Assembly: GCF_905203285.1 (NCBI RefSeq)
Contig: NZ_CAJKVK010000054.1
Span: 1-14,081, forward strand
DNA length: 14,081 nt
Direction of reading: 5' to 3'
Source of the DNA: an uncultured Succinatimonas sp.
Lineage (GTDB): Bacteria; Pseudomonadota; Gammaproteobacteria; Enterobacterales; Succinivibrionaceae
Below are positions 6,323-14,081 of the stretch, piece after piece; the first letter of the stretch is position 1, and each line of letters starts with the position of its first letter. The translations under genes and the position numbers were made by a program. Below the pieces are notes generated by a model. It did no database searches. It was not told where the DNA came from and saw only the letters and a program-made list of their open reading frames with translations.

Positions 6323-6396
6323 CATGATTTTTCTTTACAGATGCGGACTAGAACTTAAAAATGAGCTCAAAAATCGTGTTTAGGAGATAAATCATG
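6323..6396 (+). promoter_or_regulatory. glnA leader with two mutually exclusive pairings
   Basis: Bases 6323-6332, covering the leader ORF start, can pair with 6369-6378 over 10 bp (one G-T pair). The first eight of them (6323-6330) can instead pair perfectly with 6389-6396, which includes the glnA ATG. The second pairing would hide the glnA start; the first would leave it free. Both stems are AT-rich and enclose long loops, so their stability is modest. Confidence 0.3.
6324..6383 (+). CDS. possible 19-residue leader peptide ORF upstream of glnA
   Basis: An ATG at 6324 is preceded by AGGAA at 6315-6319, a well placed ribosome binding site. It opens a 19-codon frame encoding MIFLYRCGLELKNELKNRV. 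The TAG stop at 6381-6383 overlaps the glnA ribosome binding site AGGAG (6382-6386), so ribosomes finishing this ORF would sit on the glnA initiation region. That geometry suggests translational coupling or leader control. The peptide contains no Gln and no run of one amino acid, so classical attenuation is not indicated. No homology is recognised, and a frame this short can occur by chance in AT-rich DNA. Confidence 0.4.
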   Translation: MIFLYRCGLELKNELKNRV

Positions 6397-7803
6397 CAAG
6401 TTTCACAAGTTCTCTCGCTCATTAAAGATCAGCAGCTGCAGTTTGCCGATTTGCGCTTTACCGATACCAAAGGCAAAGAACAGCATATCTCTCTGCCGAT
6501 AAGCGTCATTGACGAAGAGTTCTTCTCCCAAGGCAAAATGTTTGACGGATCTTCCATTGCCGGATGGCGCGGCATTGACAAATCAGACATGATTTTAATG
6601 CCTGATGCCGATACGGTTTTTGTCGATCCGTTTTATAAAGAGCCGACTTTGGCAATTCGCTGCGATATTTTAGACCCACAGTCCATGACCGGCTACGACA
6701 GAGATCCGCGCTCTGTCGCCAAGCGCGCTGAAACCTATCTTAAATCAACCGGAATCGGCGACGAAGCATTTTTCGGTCCTGAACCTGAGTTCTTCCTTTT
6801 TGACGATGTCCGCTTTGAAAGCACCATGAAAGGCTGCTTCGTCTGCGTAGATGATGTTGAAGCGGCATGGAACAGCGGAGCAAGCTACGAAAACGGCAAT
6901 AAAGGCTATCGCCCGTCAGTCAAAGGCGGATATTTCCCAGTTCCTCCTGTCGACTCATCACAGGATATCCGCTCCGCTATGTGCAAAACCATGCAGGATC
7001 TGGGCCTCGTTATTGAAGCCCACCACCACGAAGTGGCAACCTGCGGACAAAACGAAATTGCAACTAAGTTCAATTCGTTAACCAAAAAAGCCGATGAAGT
7101 GATGATTTATAAGTATGTCGTCCAAAACGTCGCCAACAAAATGGGCAAAACCGCAACCTTCATGCCTAAGCCCATCGCAGGTGACAACGGATCCGGCATG
7201 CATTGCCATCAGTCAATCGGCAAAGACGGCAAAAACATTTTTGCCGGCAACCTTTACGGCGGTCTGTCTCAAGAAGCTTTATGGTATATCGGCGGCATTA
7301 TCAAGCACGCCAAGGCATTAAACGCTTTTACCAATCCGTCAACCAACTCATATAAGCGCCTTATTCCGCATTTTGAGGCTCCGGTAATGCTGGCTTATTC
7401 GGCATCAAACCGTTCAGCATCAATTCGCATTCCTTTTTCGTTAAATCCTAAGGCTGCACACATTGAGGTACGCTTCCCGGATTGCACCGCCAACCCGTAT
7501 CTTGCTTTTGCCGCCATGCTGATGGCAGGTCTTGACGGCATTATCAACAAGATTAATCCGGGTGATCCTCTGGATAAAAACCTCTATGACCTGCCTCCTG
7601 AAGAAGCTGCGGATATCCCTGAAGTCTGCGGTTCTCTTAGTGAAGCTCTTGAGGCTCTTAAAGCCGATAAAGACTTCTTAATGCAAGGCGGAGTCTTCTC
7701 CGATGACTTTATTAACGCTTACTGCGAGTTAAAGCAAATGGAAATCAACAAAGTAAATCAGGTTCCGCATCCGTGCGAATTTGAACTTTACTACGCTCTT
7801 TAA
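6394..7803 (+). CDS. glnA: glutamine synthetase, type I (adenylylation type)
   Basis: GlnA makes glutamine from glutamate, ammonia and ATP as a cytosolic dodecamer. The 469-residue product matches the E. coli length. Visible motifs are KMFDGSSIAGW (48-58, the Asp latch), FGPEPEFFLFDD with metal ligands E130 and E132, and AHHHEVATCGQNE. KPIAGDNGSGMHCH and NRSASIRIP follow in the ATP and glutamate sites. KNLYDLPPEE contains Tyr398, the tyrosine that GlnE adenylylates in this subtype, so post-translational control of the enterobacterial kind is likely. The start is clear: AGGAG lies seven bases before the ATG at 6394. It is the first large gene of a likely glnA-gltB-gltD transcript, with the gltB start 58 bases downstream. 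A short leader ORF precedes it. Confidence 0.98.
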   Translation: MQVSQVLSLIKDQQLQFADLRFTDTKGKEQHISLPISVIDEEFFSQGKMFDGSSIAGWRGIDKSDMILMPDADTVFVDPFYKEPTLAIRCDILDPQSMTGYDRDPRSVAKRAETYLKSTGIGDEAFFGPEPEFFLFDDVRFESTMKGCFVCVDDVEAAWNSGASYENGNKGYRPSVKGGYFPVPPVDSSQDIRSAMCKTMQDLGLVIEAHHHEVATCGQNEIATKFNSLTKKADEVMIYKYVVQNVANKMGKTATFMPKPIAGDNGSGMHCHQSIGKDGKNIFAGNLYGGLSQEALWYIGGIIKHAKALNAFTNPSTNSYKRLIPHFEAPVMLAYSASNRSASIRIPFSLNPKAAHIEVRFPDCTANPYLAFAAMLMAGLDGIINKINPGDPLDKNLYDLPPEEAADIPEVCGSLSEALEALKADKDFLMQGGVFSDDFINAYCELKQMEINKVNQVPHPCEFELYYAL

Positions 7804-7814
7804 TCATAAAACTT

Positions 7815-7839
7815 CGGCCGCTGCTGCTTGCGGCGGCTG
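7815..7839 (+). promoter_or_regulatory. intercistronic hairpin between glnA and gltB
   Basis: Bases 7815-7824 pair with 7830-7839 over 10 bp (two G-T pairs), around the five-base loop 7825-7829. The stem is GC-rich in otherwise AT-rich spacer. No T-run follows, so it is not a typical terminator. It may mark RNA processing, protect the glnA 3' end, or weaken transcription into gltB. Confidence 0.6.
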
Positions 7840-7861
7840 AATTCAGCACAGGTACACAGTA

Positions 7862-10800
7862 ATGCAACAAGAAAGCGGTTTATATGACTCAAGATTTGAA
7901 CATGATGCCTGCGGCGTCGGCATGATTGCCAATATCAAAGGAAAGCGCTCACACAGCATCGTGCTTAAAGGACTTGAGATTTTAAAGAATCTTACCCACC
8001 GCGGAGCGGTAGGTGCCGATCCGCTGCAAGGCGACGGTGCCGGCATCTTACTGCAAATTCCGGATGAACTCTATCGCGACGAAATGCTCCAACAGGGCAT
8101 CACTTTACCTCCGCGCGGAGAATACGGCGTCGGCATGATTTTTCTTCCCCAGGAAGCGGCCTCACGCCATGCCTGCGAAGAAGAAATCGAAAGAGCAATT
8201 CTTTCTGAAGGACAAACCATTTTAGGCTGGAGAAACGTCAGCATTGATAAAGACATGCCGATGTCAAAGGCCGTTAAAGAAAAAGAGCCGGTTATAAAAC
8301 AGGTGTTTATCGGCCATAGCCCCGATCTTTGCGTAACCGACGCATTTGAGCGTAAGCTTTATATTATTCGCAAAAAGTGCTCAATCGCAATTTATAACCT
8401 TAACTTAAAGCACTGCAAAGAATTTTATATTCCGTCTTTCTCGACCCGTACCGTAATTTACAAAGGACAGCTTTTAGCTTCCCAGGTAGGAATTTATTAC
8501 AAAGATTTAACCGATTCGCGCTGCGTATCATCCTTTGCTATTATTCATCAACGCTTTTCTACCAATACTTTCCCGCAATGGTCTCTTGCCCATCCGTTCC
8601 GTATGATAGCTCACAACGGAGAAATCAATACTTTGCGCGGTAATTTCAACTGGATACAAGCCCGTGAAAAAAATATCAGCTCACCGCTTTTTAACAGCGA
8701 TCTGCAAAAACTGTGGCCGCTGATTTTTAAAGATCAGTCAGATTCTGCGTCATTTGATAATGCCGTCGAACTTTTGACCATGTCAGGCTATCCGATTGCC
8801 CAGGCAATAATGATGATGGTACCTGAAGCTTGGGATAAAAATCCGGCTTTGGATCCTAAACTTAAAGCCTTTTATGAATATCACGCCGCAATGATGGAAC
8901 CGTGGGACGGACCTGCTGCCATCGTTTTCACCGACGGCAGACAAATCGGTGCCGCGCTTGACAGAAACGGCTTGCGTCCTGCCCGCTACTACGTTACTGA
9001 TGAAGAAGTGATTCTCGCATCAGAAGCAGGCGTTATTCCTGTTGATGAAAAGAAAGTAGAAAAGAAACTGCGTCTTGAACCCGGCAAAATGCTGCTTATT
9101 GATTTAGAGCAAGGCCGCATCATTGATGACCATGAAATCAAAACTACGCTTTCAACGCAGCGACCTTATCAGGAGTGGGTTGAAAAACTGCGCTTTAAGC
9201 TTGACAGCAAGAGCGTACAAAATCCTTCTCAATTGTGCTCCCTTGGCCTTAACAAACTGCTCAAGGTCTTTGCCTATAACCGCGAAGAAGTTGACCGCGT
9301 CATAAAAAATATGGCCAAAGGCGGACAAGAGCCGATTATGTCCATGGGAAACGACGCACCGCTAGCCGTCTTATCCTCAAAATCCTGTCTTTTATACGAT
9401 TATTTCAGACAGATGTTCGCTCAGGTAACCAATCCGCCTATCGATCCGATTCGTGAAGAGTTGGTAACCTCACTTATATCATTCATCGGTCCGCGTCCGA
9501 ACCTTCTTGATATCGTATCTTGCAATCCTCCTGTGCGTCTTGAAGTTGAACAGCCGATCTTAACCGATGATCAAATGGAGCAGATCCGCAGAATTTCCTC
9601 TTACACGGCTAATAAATTCCGGATTAAAGAGCTTGATATTACCTATCCTCTTTCCTGGGGTTCAGACGGCATTGAAGCCAGGCTTGAAAGCATCAAGGCA
9701 GCGGCTGTCGACGCGGTAAAGTCAGGAGTTAATATCCTCATTATTACCGACAGGAAGGTAAGTGCCGATCGCGTGGCTATTCCTGCGCTGCTTGCTCTTT
9801 CTGCAGTGCATTTATGCCTAGTATCAAACGGACTTAGAACCAGTACCGGATTAGTAGTTGAAACAGGCTCTGCACGTCTTGTGCATCATTTTGCTCTGCT
9901 CGCAGGATACGGAGCTGAAGCAATTCATCCTTACACCGCATTGTCGCTTGTAAAGAGCATGAGTTCCGATCCTAAAGAACAAGAGGAGCTTTTGCACAAT
10001 TACATTAAAGCTATCGATAAAGGTCTTGCCAAAGTCATGGCCAAGATGGGTATTTCTACCTATATGTCCTACATCGGCGCTCAAATCTTTGAGGCTGTAG
10101 GACTTAACAGCGAATTTATCGATCGTTACTTTACCAATACCAATTCCCCTATTGAAGGCATCGGACTTTTCGATGTGGCCAAGGAAGCGGTAAAAAGCCA
10201 TAAAGAAGCATTTGCACCCAAATCATATTCAGATGACATGCTGCTTTCAGGCGGTAACCTCAATTTCCGTACCGACGGTGAAGAACACATGTGGACTCCT
10301 GAAGCAGTCACATTGCTGCAAGAGGCCGTGCGTGAAAAGTCATACGACAAATATAAAAAATACGCGCAAATTATTAACGATCAGTCAAAGCGCTTAATGA
10401 CGATCCGCGGAATGTTTAAATTCAAGGACACCAAAGCCATTCCGTTAGAGGAAGTAGAAAGCGCTGATTCTATCGTAAAAAGATTTTCAACTGCCGCAAT
10501 GTCAATGGGTTCAATCTCAGCTGAGGCGCACTGCACTCTTGCAATTGCCATGAATCGCATCGGAGGCATGTCAAACAGCGGAGAAGGAGGTGAAGATCCC
10601 AAGCGTTTTGCACCGATAACCGAAGATACCGACTTAACCGCAGTTTTAGGCGATAACGTTGTTGTACCTATTCCGCTTAAAAAAGGTGACAGCTTAAGAT
10701 CAAGAATCAAACAGGTTGCATCAGGACGTTTCGGTGTTACCGCATCTTATCTTGAAAGCGCTGACGTCATTCAAATCAAAATGGCACAAGGTGCAAAACC

Positions 10801-12427
10801 CGGTGAAGGCGGACAACTTCCCGGACACAAAGTATCGCCTTACATTGCATACTTACGGCATTGTCTGCCCGGCATCGGTTTGATTTCTCCTCCGCCGCAT
10901 CACGACATTTACTCAATTGAGGATCTCTCGGAGCTTATCTACGACTTAAAGCTTATAAACCCTAAAGCGGAGATCTCGGTTAAGCTCGTGTCGGAACACG
11001 GGATCGGCACAGTCGCTGCCGGTGTTGCCAAGTGCAAAGCCGATCATATGGTAATTTCAGGTCATGACGGCGGTACCGGAGCGGCTCCCATAAACTCGGT
11101 TAAAAACACCGGCTCTGCCTGGGAAATCGGACTTGCCGAAGTTGAGCAGACTTTGCTTATGAATAACTTAAGATCACGCGTACGTCTTCAGGTCGACGGA
11201 CAAATCAAGACCGGCCGTGACGTAGTTATCGGAGCGATCTTAGGTGCCGACGAATTCGGTTTCGGAACCGCACCTTTGGTTTCTTTAGGCTGCGTTTTAA
11301 TGCGCAAGTGCCAAAAAAATACCTGTCCTGCAGGTATAGCGACCCAAGATCCTATCTTGCGTAAAAACTTTAAAGGACAAGCCGACTTTGTCATCAACTA
11401 TTTTTATTTCGTTGCTGAAGAGGCTCGTGAAATCATGGCTTCTTTAGGCATCCGTAAACTTGATGACTTGATCGGTAAAGTTGATTTACTTGATAAAAAG
11501 CAGATTTCCGACTCTATCAAAGCTCATGACTTAAGCTTTAAGAAAATTTTCTTTAAAGCAGAATCAAGTGACTCAGCTTATAACACTACAAAACAGCACC
11601 ATGAGATAGAAAAGTCTCTTGACAGCCGTATCCTCAACCAAGTTGAAAACGCCATTAAATCCGACAAAGCTTTGTCTATAGACAGCAAGGTCGCCAACAC
11701 TGATCGTGCCGTAGGAACTTTGATTTCAAATTTAATCACTAAGCAAAAGCGTGATTTTGCAGATGATTTCATTACATTGAATCTTAACGGAACCGCAGGT
11801 CAGAGTTTCGGTGCCTTTCTTGTAAAAGGAATTACCTTAAATCTTACCGGCGAAGCTAATGACTATGTAGGCAAAGGCTTGTCAGGCGGCATTATTAAAG
11901 TACGCAAAGCTTCTGACTTTTCAGGCAATGCCGATGAAAACATCATTGCCGGCAATACCTGCTTGTACGGCGCAACCTCAGGTAAGGTTTTCTTAAACGG
12001 CAAATGCGGCGAACGCTTTGCCGTGCGTAACTCCGGAGCCACTGCCGTCTGCGAAGGATGCGGAGATCACGGCTGTGAATATATGACGGGCGGTACCGTC
12101 ATGATTTTAGGCTCCGTTAACCGCAACTTCGGCGCCGGAATGTCAGGCGGTATTGCATACGTTTACGACCCTAAGCATGAACTTAAAAACTTCCTTGCAA
12201 AAGGCAACTTTATCGTTACTTATTGCGATAAAAGCTCAAAGCATCAAGACGGCTTTAACGATAAAACAGAGATTTACTCTTTGCTTAAAGAACATCTTGC
12301 GGCAACCGACAGTCAAAAAGCCGCACGAATTCTTGCCAATTTTGACAATGAGCTTGAAAACTTCGCCAAAGTTTTGCCTGAAGAGTATCTGAAGGCATTA
12401 AATGGTCTCAACAAGGAGAATGCATAA
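7862..12427 (+). CDS. gltB: glutamate synthase (NADPH), large subunit
   Basis: The large subunit hydrolyses glutamine and channels the ammonia to 2-oxoglutarate, making glutamate on FMN with electrons from GltD. The 1521 residues cover the whole family length. Domains in order are: the N-terminal class II amidotransferase (17 to about 430), with nucleophile Cys17 in HDACGVGMIA, HRGAVGADPLQGDGAG and FSTNTFPQW; a central linking domain; and the FMN/synthase domain (about 830-1230), with MSNSGEGGEDPKRF, AQGAKPGEGGQLPGHKV (975 on) and ISPPPHHD (1008 on). The [3Fe-4S] ligands are Cys1144, Cys1150 and Cys1155, followed by the C-terminal GXGXG beta-helix (about 1290-1490; GKGLSGGIIKV, GGTVMILG). Cys17 must become the N-terminus, so the propeptide is only 16 residues. 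The frame is closed by a TGA at 7838-7840, and the ATG at 7862 is the only ATG available. CAGG nine bases upstream is a modest ribosome binding site. Confidence 0.97.
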   Translation: MQQESGLYDSRFEHDACGVGMIANIKGKRSHSIVLKGLEILKNLTHRGAVGADPLQGDGAGILLQIPDELYRDEMLQQGITLPPRGEYGVGMIFLPQEAASRHACEEEIERAILSEGQTILGWRNVSIDKDMPMSKAVKEKEPVIKQVFIGHSPDLCVTDAFERKLYIIRKKCSIAIYNLNLKHCKEFYIPSFSTRTVIYKGQLLASQVGIYYKDLTDSRCVSSFAIIHQRFSTNTFPQWSLAHPFRMIAHNGEINTLRGNFNWIQAREKNISSPLFNSDLQKLWPLIFKDQSDSASFDNAVELLTMSGYPIAQAIMMMVPEAWDKNPALDPKLKAFYEYHAAMMEPWDGPAAIVFTDGRQIGAALDRNGLRPARYYVTDEEVILASEAGVIPVDEKKVEKKLRLEPGKMLLIDLEQGRIIDDHEIKTTLSTQRPYQEWVEKLRFKLDSKSVQNPSQLCSLGLNKLLKVFAYNREEVDRVIKNMAKGGQEPIMSMGNDAPLAVLSSKSCLLYDYFRQMFAQVTNPPIDPIREELVTSLISFIGPRPNLLDIVSCNPPVRLEVEQPILTDDQMEQIRRISSYTANKFRIKELDITYPLSWGSDGIEARLESIKAAAVDAVKSGVNILIITDRKVSADRVAIPALLALSAVHLCLVSNGLRTSTGLVVETGSARLVHHFALLAGYGAEAIHPYTALSLVKSMSSDPKEQEELLHNYIKAIDKGLAKVMAKMGISTYMSYIGAQIFEAVGLNSEFIDRYFTNTNSPIEGIGLFDVAKEAVKSHKEAFAPKSYSDDMLLSGGNLNFRTDGEEHMWTPEAVTLLQEAVREKSYDKYKKYAQIINDQSKRLMTIRGMFKFKDTKAIPLEEVESADSIVKRFSTAAMSMGSISAEAHCTLAIAMNRIGGMSNSGEGGEDPKRFAPITEDTDLTAVLGDNVVVPIPLKKGDSLRSRIKQVASGRFGVTASYLESADVIQIKMAQGAKPGEGGQLPGHKVSPYIAYLRHCLPGIGLISPPPHHDIYSIEDLSELIYDLKLINPKAEISVKLVSEHGIGTVAAGVAKCKADHMVISGHDGGTGAAPINSVKNTGSAWEIGLAEVEQTLLMNNLRSRVRLQVDGQIKTGRDVVIGAILGADEFGFGTAPLVSLGCVLMRKCQKNTCPAGIATQDPILRKNFKGQADFVINYFYFVAEEAREIMASLGIRKLDDLIGKVDLLDKKQISDSIKAHDLSFKKIFFKAESSDSAYNTTKQHHEIEKSLDSRILNQVENAIKSDKALSIDSKVANTDRAVGTLISNLITKQKRDFADDFITLNLNGTAGQSFGAFLVKGITLNLTGEANDYVGKGLSGGIIKVRKASDFSGNADENIIAGNTCLYGATSGKVFLNGKCGERFAVRNSGATAVCEGCGDHGCEYMTGGTVMILGSVNRNFGAGMSGGIAYVYDPKHELKNFLAKGNFIVTYCDKSSKHQDGFNDKTEIYSLLKEHLAATDSQKAARILANFDNELENFAKVLPEEYLKALNGLNKENA

Positions 12428-12428
12428 A

Positions 12429-13877
12429 ATGGGTTTTGAACGCGGATTTATCGACTTTGCGCGGGTAGAACCCGAGCATCAGGATGTTGCCTTAAGAATT
12501 CGTCATTTTGATGAATTTATAAAAACTTATGACGACAAAACGGCAATCAATCAGGCAGGACGCTGCATGGACTGCGGAATTCCTTTCTGCACGCGCGTCT
12601 GCCCGCTTCACAATGTCATGCCTGAAATAAACCAGGCAGTATGTGAAGGAAATTTTGAAAAAGCATACAAGCTCGTATCAATGAGCAATAATTTCCCGGA
12701 AATCACCGGCAGAATTTGTCCGGCTCTGTGCGAAGACGGCTGCACTTTAAGTCTTACCGACAAAAGCGTAAGCATCAAAGCCATTGAACGTAAAATCAGC
12801 GAATATGCTTTTTCTCACGGACTTGTCGGCATATTCAAGCCGCAAAAAGATACTAAAAAACAAGTAGCTGTAGTTGGCTCGGGACCTGCAGCGCTCGCCT
12901 GCGCCCAGGAGCTTACTCGTCTTGGCAATCACGTTACTATTTATGAAAAAAACAGTAAAGCAGGCGGGCTGCTGCGTTTTGGCATTCCGGACTTTAAGTT
13001 TTCCAAAAGTCTTATCGATCGCCGTTTAAGTCAAATGGAGCAGGAAGGCGTTAAATTCATCGTTAACACCATGGTCGGCAAGAAGGAAGATTTGGGGGAA
13101 GGCGTTCACTGTGAGGCAACAAACTTTATAAGCGGACAATCGCTTACAAAACAATATGATGCAGTTGTATTATGTCCCGGGAGCGAACAGCCGCGCGATC
13201 TGAAAATTCCGGGACGCGAGTTAAAAGGCATCTATTTTGCCCTTGATTTTCTTATCGCGCAAAATAAGGAAAATGACGGGGAAGTAACCAATCCTATTGA
13301 CGTAAAGGGCAAGAAAGTTGTTGTCATCGGCGGCGGTGAAACCGCTTCCGACTGTATCGGAACAGCTATCCGTAAAGGTGCAAGCTCGGTCACTCAGCTT
13401 GACTATCACGATGAATTGCCCGAGCACGTCGATCCGCACTGCGGCTTTCCTTATTACAAAAAGATAAAAAGAACATCCACTTCCCAGCAGGAAGGCTGTA
13501 CGAGAATTTTCTCTACCAATACCACCTCTTTTGAAGGTGAAGGAAAAGTAAGTTCAATCCGTACAGTAAAAGTCAAATGGGGTCCCAATCGCAAGATCAC
13601 TCCGATTGAAGGCACCCAAGGACAAATGGATGCCGATATTGTCCTTATCGCCATGGGATATGCTCATCCGAGTTTATCGCTCGTAAACGAATTTAAACTT
13701 AAAACTGATAGTCGAGGTAATATTGCCGCCCCGACTGATGGAGAAAACGCTTATAAGACATCCTGCGATAAAGTGTTTGCCGCAGGAGACGGACGAAAAG
13801 GACAATCACTGGTTGTGTACGCAATCGCAGAGGGCAGACAATGTGCCTATGCGGTTAATCGTTATTTAAATCACTAA
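12429..13877 (+). CDS. gltD: glutamate synthase (NADPH), small subunit
   Basis: GltD takes electrons from NADPH through FAD and [4Fe-4S] clusters to the large subunit. The 482-residue product has the usual length. The N-terminal ferredoxin-like domain carries Cys46, Cys49, Cys54 and Cys58 (GRCMDCGIPFC-x3-C) and Cys97, Cys101 and Cys105 (CPALCEDGC). The FAD-binding Rossmann motif is VAVVGSGPAALACA (from 147), and the NADPH motif is VVVIGGGETASDC (GGGE at 301-304). The C-terminal FAD motif is VFAAGDGRKGQSLVVYAI. AAGGAG at 12413-12418, inside the end of gltB, lies 10 bases before the ATG at 12429. Earlier in-frame ATGs (12402, 12420) overlap gltB or touch the AAGGAG and are less likely. The start lies one base after the gltB stop, which suggests translational coupling and equal subunit supply. 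Confidence 0.97.
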   Translation: MGFERGFIDFARVEPEHQDVALRIRHFDEFIKTYDDKTAINQAGRCMDCGIPFCTRVCPLHNVMPEINQAVCEGNFEKAYKLVSMSNNFPEITGRICPALCEDGCTLSLTDKSVSIKAIERKISEYAFSHGLVGIFKPQKDTKKQVAVVGSGPAALACAQELTRLGNHVTIYEKNSKAGGLLRFGIPDFKFSKSLIDRRLSQMEQEGVKFIVNTMVGKKEDLGEGVHCEATNFISGQSLTKQYDAVVLCPGSEQPRDLKIPGRELKGIYFALDFLIAQNKENDGEVTNPIDVKGKKVVVIGGGETASDCIGTAIRKGASSVTQLDYHDELPEHVDPHCGFPYYKKIKRTSTSQQEGCTRIFSTNTTSFEGEGKVSSIRTVKVKWGPNRKITPIEGTQGQMDADIVLIAMGYAHPSLSLVNEFKLKTDSRGNIAAPTDGENAYKTSCDKVFAAGDGRKGQSLVVYAIAEGRQCAYAVNRYLNH

Positions 13878-13893
13878 AGACTACCTGTTGCTC

Positions 13894-13937
13894 AAAGTTC
13901 CCTGAAGGTCTAAACCGCCCTTGGGGAACTTTTTTAT
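13894..13937 (+). terminator. intrinsic terminator of the glnA-gltBD operon
   Basis: Bases 13894-13902 pair with 13924-13932 (nine perfect bp). An inner stem, 13905-13908 with 13919-13922, extends it, and the T-rich sequence at 13930-13937 follows. It lies 17 bases after the gltD stop codon. The remaining AT-rich DNA to the window end (13938-14081) shows no gene that I recognise. Confidence 0.9.
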
Positions 13938-14081
13938 TTAAAATTATTTGTTTTATAAGATAAAAATCTACTCTAAAAATTAAGCTCTTTATTCTTTTTA
14001 AGCTGTTTTTTCTAAACTTCAAGAAGCTCACCAAAGCAGTGCAATAAAAAAGTTAAAAAATTTTCCCTTGGATTTATGCGC

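Noticed and set aside
6031..6393. Sigma-54 promoter or NtrC sites for glnA
   Set aside because: I looked for TGGCA-N-TTGC and GCAC-TGGTGC patterns; only isolated GCACTAAA repeats are present.
9851..10201. A 116-residue minus-strand frame inside gltB
   Set aside because: It lies wholly opposite a conserved GltB coding region and shows no recognisable protein pattern.
12402..12428. Longer gltD start overlapping gltB
   Set aside because: The AAGGAG at 12413-12418 lies after it and points to the ATG at 12429; GltD homologues begin at MGF-like residues.
1..14081. CRISPR array, tRNA or rRNA genes, prophage attachment sites
   Set aside because: No regularly spaced repeats, cloverleaf-like sequences or rRNA stretches were seen on reading both strands.

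Overview
The window looks like chromosomal core DNA from a succinate-forming gammaproteobacterium, most likely of the Succinivibrionaceae (the Anaerobiospirillum/Succinivibrio group). The main reason is the ATP-type PEP carboxykinase, whose sequence closely resembles what I remember of the Anaerobiospirillum succiniciproducens enzyme. The gene order yibN-secB-gpsA and proteins typical of gammaproteobacteria (GreB, NfuA, SecB, adenylylatable GlnA) agree. The family assignment is from memory, not from a search.

Left part (1-5423). On the minus strand lie the 5' end of a Fic-family gene (cut by the window edge), greB with an unusual C-terminal tail, and pckA, whose terminator hairpin sits directly against the greB ribosome binding site. 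A divergent AT-rich intergenic region separates pckA from nfuA on the plus strand. nfuA converges on a minus-strand operon, yibN-secB-gpsA, with a bidirectional terminator between nfuA and gpsA. The operon keeps the gammaproteobacterial order but lacks grxC between yibN and secB.

Middle (5424-6393). This stretch of about 970 bases has no intact large gene. It holds the 3' third of an IS200/IS605-type tnpB, broken by a one-base frameshift, with a series of hairpins over and after its end that look like a remnant omega RNA and right end. An AT-rich leader follows. Just before glnA there is a 19-codon open reading frame with its own ribosome binding site. Its stop codon overlaps the glnA ribosome binding site, and its start region can pair with two alternative downstream sequences, one of which contains the glnA start codon.

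Right part (6394-14081). glnA, gltB and gltD lie in tandem on the plus strand and end at a clear intrinsic terminator. Together they encode the whole GS-GOGAT ammonia assimilation cycle: GlnA makes glutamine from glutamate, ammonia and ATP, and GltBD turns glutamine plus 2-oxoglutarate into two glutamates using NADPH. A strong hairpin without a U-tract separates glnA from gltB, and gltD starts one base after the gltB stop. No ntrBC genes lie between or beside them within the window.

I see no complete new defence or mobile system. The items most worth a second look are the glnA leader ORF with its alternative pairings, the tnpB/omega-RNA relic, and the glnA-gltBD arrangement.
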